A stretch of 42,731 bases of DNA from Allomuricauda sp. CP2A (GTDB taxonomy: Bacteria; Bacteroidota; Bacteroidia; Flavobacteriales; Flavobacteriaceae): positions 1-42,731 of the forward strand of contig NZ_LXTT01000036.1 in the NCBI RefSeq assembly GCF_001683915.1, written 5' to 3'. The notes under the pieces are model-generated. The model saw nothing but the letters and a program-made list of their open reading frames with translations, ran no database searches and was not told the DNA's origin. This document shows, in pieces, positions 30,085 to 37,025 of the stretch. Made by a program: the position numbers and the translations under genes. Each line of letters opens with the position of its first letter. Position 1 is the first letter of the stretch.

Positions 30085-31872
30085 CTAATCGTTGAGTTCC
30101 TGGATTTTCTTTTCAAGAACCGCAATGCGCTCTTTTAAACGTGCTTCACGCTTGTCCCGTTTTTCGGCATATTCCTCTTCAATTGCTGCAATCTTCGATT
30201 TGAAGTATCCCTGAATGGCATTGTAGAATGAAATGTTCGTCAGGTTATTGACGTGGTTGCTCTCACCAAAATGCACTTGCCTCGTAAGTATGTAGCGAAT
30301 CAGTCTATGGAAGATTTCCTTTTTGAAATGATTCTTAAAATGTTCAACAACTTCCAAATTGGTCATCTTTGAAGTCCCTGCCAAGAATTTGGAAAAGTGC
30401 TTTTGCCGACCTACATAATCCACATTGTTTTCAAACAACGAAATGGAAAAGGCGACCATTTCATCAACCGACAACGTTTTCTTGGTATTGATATAATCCG
30501 TTTCTCGAATCATCTGTACCACTTCTTCAAACTGCTTGTTGTTCTCGATCTGTCGCTTACGGATTTCACGCTCGTTGATTTTTATGATTTGCTCTTCGGG
30601 CGTACAATCTGCCATTTTCCTGTTGGCCAATGGTGTGGAATATTCATTAGAATCTTCCTTTGAATTCTCAATCACTTTGACGAACACATTCTTGTGTTGG
30701 TACGTTTCAGGATGGAATATGATACCATTTACAAAACCGTTCTTGTCTGCTGAATTATACGTTTTCAGTTCTTCCTCATATTGCCGGATAGCCTCGTCGA
30801 GCTCTGCTTTCAATTCATCTTCAGAATAATCATAATGTTGGTATTCAATCTTAACGCTATCCATTGTCGGCTCAATGGGTGTCTCAATGATTTCAACATC
30901 ATCCAGCAAATAGACTTTCAACCCATTATTTTCCAGTTGTGAAATAACAAGCTGATTTTTTTCTTCATTCGCCCAATACTGCCGTATTTCAGGAATGAGC
31001 AGTATGTTGTCTTTCTTAGATTTATCAATCAGGTTTAAGAACGATTTTGTCTTTTTAGTCTCAAAACAGGCTGACTTTGTACAGACCATTTTGCCTTCGC
31101 CAAACAGATTGCCTTGATTCACAGCATTGAATGGACATTCTACGCAGGAACCCGCTTTAGCCACCAAAGTCTTATCTGCAACATCAAAGGGTGCTTTTTC
31201 CAAATCGTATGTTCGGTTGTTTATCATTCGGTTTATCTGATGTGCGTTAAATTCTTCGCCCATCGTTTCCCGCATCATCTGTTGTTCCTCTGGTTCAAAA
31301 AGCGCTACACCGACACCTAAAGAAATGGTCATTTCACCACTACGTACAAAATGCTTGAAGCCGTCAATCAATCCAGCCAACTTCAAACGTTGTCTTATGA
31401 AATTGTCCGTTCTTCCCAGGCGTTTAGCGATTTCAGAGGGTTGATACTTGTCGCTTAGATAAGCAATTGCGTCAGCTTCTTCGGTAGGTTCAACATCCTT
31501 TCGTTGCAGGTTTTCGATAATTTGAACTTCAAGCACTTCGCCGTTTTCATAAGTTCTTACGATACTGGGAATCGTTTTCTTGTGCGCCATTTTGCTTGCG
31601 CGAAACCGTCTTTCACCCATTACGATGATAAAATTCTTTCCAGATTTGCGAACCGTTATTGGTTGCAATACACCAAATTCCTTGATGCTATCCGCAAGCT
31701 GTTGTAGCTGTTTCTCATCAAAGGTCTTTCTTGGTTGGTTAGTGTCAGGCTTTATGTTGTCTATTGGAAGGTTTTCAATTTGAAGTGCAGGCACTTTCTT
31801 TTCGTTCACTTCTTTTTTGGCAGTAATCCTAGTGGTTCTGCGCTTTCTTGTGGTACTCGCTTTTGTTGTCAT
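30085..31872 (-). CDS. ParB/Srx-fold family protein
   Basis: A 595-aa protein. Basic, Lys/Arg/Thr-rich N-terminus; ParB N-terminal nuclease/CTPase domain at about residues 30-125 (IDNIKPDTNQPRKTFDEKQL, PITVRKSGKNFIIVMGERRF with the GERRFRA motif, IIENLQRKDVEPTEEADAIA); HTH (PSEIAKRLGRTDNFIRQRLK); a cysteine cluster CVEC...C...C around 250-285 that may bind zinc; a long acidic and coiled-coil C-terminus. No ParA is adjacent. On ICEs such ParB-like proteins may act in establishment or regulation rather than partition. I start at ATG 31872 (an in-frame TTG lies three codons earlier). Confidence 0.83.
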   Translation of the reverse strand: MTTKASTTRKRRTTRITAKKEVNEKKVPALQIENLPIDNIKPDTNQPRKTFDEKQLQQLADSIKEFGVLQPITVRKSGKNFIIVMGERRFRASKMAHKKTIPSIVRTYENGEVLEVQIIENLQRKDVEPTEEADAIAYLSDKYQPSEIAKRLGRTDNFIRQRLKLAGLIDGFKHFVRSGEMTISLGVGVALFEPEEQQMMRETMGEEFNAHQINRMINNRTYDLEKAPFDVADKTLVAKAGSCVECPFNAVNQGNLFGEGKMVCTKSACFETKKTKSFLNLIDKSKKDNILLIPEIRQYWANEEKNQLVISQLENNGLKVYLLDDVEIIETPIEPTMDSVKIEYQHYDYSEDELKAELDEAIRQYEEELKTYNSADKNGFVNGIIFHPETYQHKNVFVKVIENSKEDSNEYSTPLANRKMADCTPEEQIIKINEREIRKRQIENNKQFEEVVQMIRETDYINTKKTLSVDEMVAFSISLFENNVDYVGRQKHFSKFLAGTSKMTNLEVVEHFKNHFKKEIFHRLIRYILTRQVHFGESNHVNNLTNISFYNAIQGYFKSKIAAIEEEYAEKRDKREARLKERIAVLEKKIQELND

Positions 31873-32051
31873 AATACTCAAATTTTAGATTAAACAATAT
31901 TTGAGCAGTGAATCAAACGGAAGATAAAATCTTGGCTCAAAAGGAAACGGAATAAATAAGTAGGGGCTTAAGCGATGGCTTTATGCCGTAGTCTTTTGAT
32001 GGAAGTATTTTACGAGTTTAACTTTCGGGAATATTGTATGATAATAAACTC
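31873..32051 (-). repeat. structured leader repeat, copy B
   Basis: Imperfect repeat of 29831-30017, directly before the ATG of the parB-like gene. Helices at the same places: GAGTTTA/TAAACTC (32014-32020, 32045-32051), TCAAAAG/CTTTTGA (31937-31943, 31993-31999), GGC/GCC (31977-31987), TTTGA/TCAAA (31900-31904, 31913-31917). The strongly conserved spine includes GGCTCAAAAGGAAACGGAAT in plus sense and ATGCCGTAGTCTTTTGATGG. Confidence 0.65.
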
Positions 32052-32173
32052 CCAATCGAAGAACAAGAGTCGAGAAAACCTAAATTCTATGAATTTATTT
32101 TGATTGACATAGTAGTTAATATCAAATGGAAGTATATGACACTAAATCAAAGTTTATCTTGAAAATAGGTCAA

Positions 32174-32194
32174 ATGTTGTACCTATGTTGTACC
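32174..32194. promoter_or_regulatory. direct repeat next to the tRNA, possible integrase arm sites
   Basis: ATGTTGTACC occurs twice, at 32174-32183 and 32185-32194, one base apart. It lies 62 bp from the 3' end of the tRNA-Leu, inside the ICE end. Tyrosine integrases bind short direct repeats (arm-type sites) at such places, so this is a candidate; no integrase is in the window to confirm it. Confidence 0.4.
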
Positions 32195-32223
32195 CGTGTC
32201 TTTTTTCAGTGTGTTTTTGAAAT

Positions 32224-32253
32224 AAAAAAGCCGAAGATTTCTCTTCGGCTTTT
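32224..32253 (-). terminator. terminator after tRNA-Leu
   Basis: Minus-sense AGCCGAAGA-4 nt-TCTTCGGCT perfect 9-bp stem followed by TTTTTT, 3 bp beyond the tRNA 3' end. Confidence 0.85.
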
Positions 32254-32255
32254 AG

Positions 32256-32337
32256 TGCGGGTGAAGGGACTCGAACCCCCACACCTTGCGGCATCAGATC
32301 CTAAGTCTGACGTGTCTACCAATTCCACCACACCCGC
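32256..32337 (-). tRNA. tRNA-Leu (anticodon UAG)
   Basis: An 82-nt class II tRNA read on the minus strand. Acceptor GCGGGTG (5') pairs with CACCCGC before the discriminator A; anticodon stem TCAGA / TCTGA with loop CTTAGGA, giving anticodon UAG (Leu, CUA codons); variable arm GCCGCAAGGT; T loop TTCGAGT. CCA is not encoded. Its 3' end faces the ICE, the usual arrangement for integration into a tRNA gene. Confidence 0.93.
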
Positions 32338-32371
32338 ATAAAGTGCAAATTAACACTTTTTATTTGGATAA

Positions 32372-32411
32372 ATCCTAAGTCTAGCGTGTCTACCAGTTCC
32401 ACCACACCCGC
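32372..32411 (-). pseudogene. tRNA-Leu 5' fragment (copy 1)
   Basis: Minus-sense copy of the first 40 nt of a tRNA-Leu(UAG): acceptor 5' strand, D arm and anticodon loop to CTTAGGAT, then homology stops (TTTATC). It differs from the intact tRNA (GGAACTGG for GGAATTGG, GCTAGA for GTCAGA), so it derives from another or older copy. No 3' half; not functional. Confidence 0.75.
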
Positions 32412-32460
32412 ATAAAAAATAATAATAAAAGAACTTCCAACGGATGAAGGAACGTTGTAC

Positions 32461-32521
32461 GCTAGACTTCCTAGCGTGCCTGCCTGTCGGCAGACAGGTC
32501 TACCAGTTCCACCACACCCGC
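32461..32521 (-). pseudogene. tRNA-Leu 5' fragment interrupted by a 20-bp hairpin element (copy 2)
   Basis: Minus-sense tRNA-Leu 5' end GCGGGTGTGGTGGAACTGG to TAGAC, then a 20-bp hairpin element (32479-32498), then CACGCTAG that resumes the tRNA and ends in the palindrome ACGCTAG-GAAGT-CTAGCGT. The inserted element matches 21377-21397 near ssb. The copy is not functional. Confidence 0.7.
32479..32498. repeat. 20-bp hairpin repeat (second copy of the element at 21377)
   Basis: Nearly palindromic CCTGCCTGTCGGCAGACAGG. The copy at 21377-21397 has one extra T. One copy is in the ssb leader, the other interrupts a tRNA fragment, so it behaves like a small dispersed REP-like repeat. Confidence 0.6.
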
Positions 32522-32617
32522 AAAGGGAGTGCAAATATAAATCAATTTTCCGATTTGCAAACCGGCCTACTTTAAAAACTTGTTTTTTGTACATTTAGCC
32601 TACTTTTTAATTCATAC

Positions 32618-34018
32618 ATGGAACAAATCAACAACTACATCAACACCCACAAAGACCGATTTTTAAACGAATTGATCGATCTTTTAAAAATTCCCTCTAT
32701 CAGTGCTGACCCTGCATTTTCCCAAGATGTAATGGAGGCGGCCAAAGCCGTGGAAAAATCACTCGCTGATGCTGGCTGCGAGAATACGGAAATTTGCGAG
32801 ACCACTGGGTATCCCGTGGTGTATGGCGAAAAAATAATCGACCCCGATCTGCCCACCGTCCTGGTGTATGGCCACTACGATGTGCAGCCCCCTGATCCGA
32901 TAAATTTGTGGGATTCCCCTCCGTTTGAACCCGTGATCAAAAAAACCGAACTACATCCCGATGGAGCTATCTTCGCCCGTGGGGCCTGCGACGACAAAGG
33001 GCAGTTCTTCATGCACGTCAAGGCGGTTGAGTTCATGATAAAAAACAACTCCCTGCCCTGCAATGTAAAGTTCATGATTGAAGGTGAAGAAGAAGTAGGA
33101 AGCGATAGTTTGGAGGACTTCCTAAAAGAAAATAGCGAAAAGCTAAAAAACGACATCATCCTTATTTCAGACACCGGGATGATTTCCAATGACACCCCTT
33201 CCATAACCACTGGCCTTCGCGGACTGAGCTATGTGGAAGTGGAAGTGACCGGGGCAAACAGGGACCTTCATTCGGGAATTTATGGTGGTGCAGCACCAAA
33301 CCCCATCAACGTGCTTGCCAAAATGATTGCTTCATTGCACGATGAAAACAACCATATTACCATCCCTGGGTTCTATGACAAAGTACAAGTCATTCCAGAT
33401 GAGGAACGTGCAGAAATGGCCAAGGCACCATTTAATCTGGAAGCGTATAAAAAATCGTTGGATATTGGTGATGTGCATGGTGAAAAAGGCTATACTACCC
33501 CTGAACGTTTTGGTATCCGACCTACATTGGACGTAAACGGAATCTGGGGAGGCTATACCGGTGAAGGCGCAAAGACCGTCATCGCCAGTAAAGCCTATGC
33601 CAAAATATCCATGAGACTGGTCCCCAACCAAGATTGGCACGAAATCACGAAGCTCTTCACAAAACATTTCACCTCATTGGCACCAAAAAGTGTGAAAGTA
33701 AAAGTTACCCCACACCATGGCGGACAGGCCTATGTGACCCCGATTGACGATATCGGTTACCAAGCGGCTTCCAAAGCGATGGAAAAAACGTTTGGGAAAA
33801 CCCCAGTACCCCAACGTACTGGAGGAAGTATTCCAATCGTGGCGCTTTTTGAAAATGTTTTTGATAGCAAGACCATTCTGTTGGGATTTGGTCTGGACAG
33901 CGATGCCATTCACTCCCCCAACGAACATTTTGGGGTTTGGAACTTTTTGAAGGGCATTGAAACCATCCCCTATTTTTACCACTATTTTATGGAACTAAAA
34001 AATAAAACCGATGCCTGA
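32618..34018 (+). CDS. M20-family dipeptidase/metallopeptidase
   Basis: A 466-aa cytosolic two-zinc peptidase. Catalytic-domain motifs in order: VLVYGHYDVQP (first zinc His and Asp, about residue 88), ARGACDDKGQ (bridging Asp), EGEEEVGS (general base Glu and ligand Glu, near 153), then the lid domain with RDLHSGIYGGAAPNP, and GFGLDSDAIHSPNEHFGVWN with the last zinc His. Length and motifs match the M20A/C dipeptidases (CNDP-like). First chromosomal gene beyond the ICE-tRNA junction; an esterase gene follows after 29 bp. Confidence 0.9.
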   Translation: MEQINNYINTHKDRFLNELIDLLKIPSISADPAFSQDVMEAAKAVEKSLADAGCENTEICETTGYPVVYGEKIIDPDLPTVLVYGHYDVQPPDPINLWDSPPFEPVIKKTELHPDGAIFARGACDDKGQFFMHVKAVEFMIKNNSLPCNVKFMIEGEEEVGSDSLEDFLKENSEKLKNDIILISDTGMISNDTPSITTGLRGLSYVEVEVTGANRDLHSGIYGGAAPNPINVLAKMIASLHDENNHITIPGFYDKVQVIPDEERAEMAKAPFNLEAYKKSLDIGDVHGEKGYTTPERFGIRPTLDVNGIWGGYTGEGAKTVIASKAYAKISMRLVPNQDWHEITKLFTKHFTSLAPKSVKVKVTPHHGGQAYVTPIDDIGYQAASKAMEKTFGKTPVPQRTGGSIPIVALFENVFDSKTILLGFGLDSDAIHSPNEHFGVWNFLKGIETIPYFYHYFMELKNKTDA

Positions 34019-34047
34019 GCGTAAGTTTTGAATAAATTATCTTCATT

Positions 34048-34917
34048 ATGAACCACAAACTGACCAAAACCGTATGCCTTTTACTGCTCTTCAGCATGAA
34101 CATTTGTTTAGGCCAAGAGGAAAACTATAAGTACGGTAAAGACTCGGAGCGTCATGATGGGGTTCCAAAAGGAACGGTGACCAAACATGTATTCCAAAGT
34201 CAAATTTTTGAGGGCACACATCGGGAATACTACGTATATGTGCCGGCACAATATAGCGCGGACCAACCGGCAGCCATTATGGTTTTTCAGGACGGACATG
34301 CTTATGTGAAGGAAGATGGTGATTTTAAGGTTCCCATTGTGTTCGACAACCTCATCCATCAAAAGGAAATGCCCGTAACCATCGGGATTTTCATCAATCC
34401 CGGGCATAATGCACCGGAACTTCCTGCTAATCCATTCAGGGCTAGCAATAGAAGCTGGGAGTATGATGAATTGAGTAATCTCTATGCCCGGTTCTTGATC
34501 GAAGAAATCATTCCCGAAGTAGGAAAGAAGTATAATTTGACAACCGACCCAAGGATGCGGGCCATCTGCGGACTTTCATCTGGCGGTATTTGCGCCTTTA
34601 CAGCAGCTTGGGAGCGACCTGATTATTTTTACAGGGTCTTGAGTCATATAGGAAGTTTTACCAATATTCGGGGTGGACACGCCTACCCATCCATGATCAG
34701 AAGACATGCCAAACGGGATATCAAGGTGTATTTGCAAGACGGTTCGGGAGACTTGAACAATCTTTATGGAAATTGGTGGCTGGCCAATCAGCAAATGGCC
34801 TCCTCGCTTGAGTTTCGCGATTATGACTATACCTTTGTAAAAGGTACCGGTGGACACAACGGCAAACACGGGGGTGCCCTATTTCCGGATTCGTTGAGAT
34901 GGCTTTGGAAGGAGTAA
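34048..34917 (+). CDS. secreted esterase, alpha/beta-hydrolase (esterase D / CE1-like)
   Basis: A 289-aa exported hydrolase. Signal peptide at residues 1-22 (VCLLLLFSMNICLGQ). Esterase D-type fold: REYYVYVPAQYSADQPAAIM, nucleophile elbow GLSSGG near residue 176, a late aspartate in YLQDGSGDLNNLYG, and the histidine in VKGTGGHNGKHGG complete a plausible Ser-Asp-His triad. The natural substrate is unknown; family members act on feruloyl, acyl-sugar or siderophore esters. It may be cotranscribed with the M20 gene. Confidence 0.85.
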   Translation: MNHKLTKTVCLLLLFSMNICLGQEENYKYGKDSERHDGVPKGTVTKHVFQSQIFEGTHREYYVYVPAQYSADQPAAIMVFQDGHAYVKEDGDFKVPIVFDNLIHQKEMPVTIGIFINPGHNAPELPANPFRASNRSWEYDELSNLYARFLIEEIIPEVGKKYNLTTDPRMRAICGLSSGGICAFTAAWERPDYFYRVLSHIGSFTNIRGGHAYPSMIRRHAKRDIKVYLQDGSGDLNNLYGNWWLANQQMASSLEFRDYDYTFVKGTGGHNGKHGGALFPDSLRWLWKE

Positions 34918-34932
34918 GAAATTGAAAAAGAA

Positions 34933-35523
34933 CTATATTTTCTTCACATACTTGGTAATGATGACAATCTGTTGACCATCTACCTTGCCTTCAATATATT
35001 CGGCATTCTCGTGATCCAGTGAAATCCGTCGCACGGCAGTTCCCTGTTTTGCAACCATGCTGGAACCTTTCACTTTCAAATCTTTGATCAAGACCACACT
35101 GTCCCCATTTTCCAGAATGTTGCCGTTCACATCCCTGTGAATGATTTTTTCACCCTCTTCTTCACCTTCTCCAGTAGCCTTGGCCCATGCCAAAGTTTCT
35201 TCATCCAAGTACATCATGCCTAACAAATCTTGTGGCCATCCTTCAGATTTTAAACGATTGAGCATTCGCCACGCCACCACTTTAACGGCATCGTGTTCGC
35301 TCCACATGCTATCGTTCAAGCAGCGCCAGTGGTTGGAATCAACAGTATCAGGGTTTTCTATTTGATCAATACAGGTCGTACAGCCCAAGAGGCCTCCATC
35401 TACACCACCAGTGGACACCGGAGGAACTTCATACACTTGTAAATTTTCTGTTGCCCCACACAGTTCGCAGGTATTTCCGCTTCGTTCCTGTAATTCTTCC
35501 AGTAATCCCATTAGTTTGTCCAT
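34933..35523 (-). CDS. PhnA-like (YjdM family) zinc-ribbon protein
   Basis: A 196-aa protein. N-terminal zinc ribbon with CELC (residues about 19-22) and CTTC (about 48-51), a helical middle (HDAVKVVAWRMLNRLKSEGW), and the C-terminal PhnA beta domain (VNGNILENGDSVVLIKDLKV, KQGTAVRRISL). Despite the family name, PhnA is not required for phosphonate use and the function is unclear. It converges with the esterase gene. Confidence 0.85.
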   Translation of the reverse strand: MDKLMGLLEELQERSGNTCELCGATENLQVYEVPPVSTGGVDGGLLGCTTCIDQIENPDTVDSNHWRCLNDSMWSEHDAVKVVAWRMLNRLKSEGWPQDLLGMMYLDEETLAWAKATGEGEEEGEKIIHRDVNGNILENGDSVVLIKDLKVKGSSMVAKQGTAVRRISLDHENAEYIEGKVDGQQIVIITKYVKKI

Positions 35524-35573
35524 TATTTTGAGAATTGCAAACTTAGAATTTTTAAGAAAATACCTCTCATCAT

Positions 35574-35614
35574 TCTAAAAAGAAAAATCCACCCATTTTA
35601 CAATGCGTGGATTT
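35574..35614 (-). terminator. terminator of the SQR-like gene
   Basis: Minus-sense AAATCCAC-G-CATT ... AATG-G-GTGGATTT, a 12-bp stem with one mismatch (35585-35614), followed by TTTTCTTTTT. It lies 23 bp after the stop at 35637. Confidence 0.8.
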
Positions 35615-35636
35615 GATCAGACTACCATCTCAACCA

Positions 35637-36839
35637 CTAGGGCAATTGAGAATATCCGTGTCTTGTCTTCCAAAGGAAATATTTTTCGAACAATACTTTG
35701 GAGAAATCGTAGAATACATTGGGAATCATAATTGCAAAATTTCTGGGTTTAAACAAGTGGTCGCTAATTATGATCACTTCTTTTTTACCGGCGTCCATTA
35801 CACATATACCAGGAATTTTACCCCATGCTTTCTTCTTCAATTTATCCTTGCCCTTTGTTACCCTGATGATGTTCTCGGCAACTATTTTACCGGTTTCATC
35901 GGATGGATATCCTGTTTTTGGACCAGAAAATGGCACCTTACCTGGTTTAAAGGGCAGTTTCACATCCACAGCGATTCCCGCAGACCAGATGTTGGGATAC
36001 TTAAAGTGTCGGTAATCTTCCCCAACGGGCAAATAACCAGCTGCGGTAGCTCCCAACTCTGGGGAGTTGACCACAAAGTCTACACCCACAAATGGGGGCA
36101 TCAACATGGTAAAATAGCTGGGCAATTCCTCACCGGAAGTCAATATAACTTTATCTTTGGTTACTTCCTTCACGCCTACCTCGGTGTGGTAGTGAATGTT
36201 GAACATTTTCATGAAGGATTTGAGCATGGTCTCACCTCCAGTAATTCCATCAATACCAAAGTGTCCTAAGAAGGTTTCAGGAGTAATCCAATGTAAATCT
36301 ACTTGCTTTCTAATCTTTTGTTCCCGCAACCATTTTTCCACATTGAACAAAAACTCATACGCAGCACCCATACAACCCGCATTTTGCGTAGCGCCGATTA
36401 CAATGGGGCCAGGGTTCTTTTTAAACTCTTCCAACGCCTTTCTTGTTTTCATGGCGCCATTGGGCGTACCAATGTAATGGGCATATTCGGCTACGCCGGG
36501 AGCCACGTCATATTTTACCTTGGGACCAGTGGCAATTACCAAGTGATCATAGGCAAAATCCCCTTTTGTGGTATAGACCATTTGTGTATTGGGATCTACC
36601 CTCAAAGCTTCAGCCTGAACGAAATCGACCCCTTTCTTTTCCAAAATGGTATCTTTTCTAAATGAAATATCCTTGATTTCCCTTCTTCCAAAAGGTACCC
36701 ATATCAGAGAGGGAACAAACAAGAACAATGGTGATTTATCGATCACTAAAACCTTATGGTCGTTTTTCCCTTTTCTTTTGATTTCCAATGCGGCGGTCAT
36801 TCCTGCGAAATTTCCACCAATGACTACGGTTGTTTTCAT
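35637..36839 (-). CDS. sulfide:quinone oxidoreductase-like flavoprotein
   Basis: A 400-aa two-dinucleotide-binding flavoprotein. FAD-binding loop GGNFAG at residues 8-13, the central IATGPKV motif, then C156 in NAGCMGAAYE and C346 in PGICVMDAGKK, the two redox-active cysteines expected for SQR (near Cys160 and Cys356 in known enzymes). Amphipathic C-terminus (PNVFYDFSKVLFEKYFLWK) fits membrane attachment. It likely oxidises sulfide or a related thiol to feed quinone; the third classical cysteine near 128 is absent, so activity on sulfide is not certain. Confidence 0.82.
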   Translation of the reverse strand: MKTTVVIGGNFAGMTAALEIKRKGKNDHKVLVIDKSPLFLFVPSLIWVPFGRREIKDISFRKDTILEKKGVDFVQAEALRVDPNTQMVYTTKGDFAYDHLVIATGPKVKYDVAPGVAEYAHYIGTPNGAMKTRKALEEFKKNPGPIVIGATQNAGCMGAAYEFLFNVEKWLREQKIRKQVDLHWITPETFLGHFGIDGITGGETMLKSFMKMFNIHYHTEVGVKEVTKDKVILTSGEELPSYFTMLMPPFVGVDFVVNSPELGATAAGYLPVGEDYRHFKYPNIWSAGIAVDVKLPFKPGKVPFSGPKTGYPSDETGKIVAENIIRVTKGKDKLKKKAWGKIPGICVMDAGKKEVIIISDHLFKPRNFAIMIPNVFYDFSKVLFEKYFLWKTRHGYSQLP

Positions 36840-36854
36840 GATTGTGATATTTAA

Positions 36855-36870
36855 TGGTATAAATGTACCA
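36855..36870. promoter_or_regulatory. palindrome upstream of the SQR-like gene
   Basis: TGGTA-TAAATG-TACCA (36855-36870), 16 bp upstream of the ATG. It overlaps a TACATTTA element that resembles the Bacteroidetes -7 box, so it could be an operator. Single occurrence, function unproven. Confidence 0.35.
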
Positions 36871-37025
36871 TCCTATTTTCTGTTGGTCAGTAACTTAAGG
36901 CACACAGCCACCTACTTTTCCACCTGAGAAATCAGCAGGTATTCTGGAAGATTTATGGGCAAAACATGTAACAAATCCACCAAAACCACGTTCTAATACT
37001 CTATCAATCAAATCAGAACACTATA

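Noticed and set aside
29911..30138. 75-aa plus-strand frame
   Set aside because: Lies across the structured leader, the parB terminator and the parB 3' end.
32126..32341. 71-aa plus-strand frame ending RVKGLEPPHLAASDPKSDVS
   Set aside because: This is the usual false translation of a tRNA-Leu gene antisense strand.
32316..32594. 92-aa minus-strand frame across the tRNA fragments
   Set aside because: Translation of truncated tRNA copies and spacer; no coding signal.
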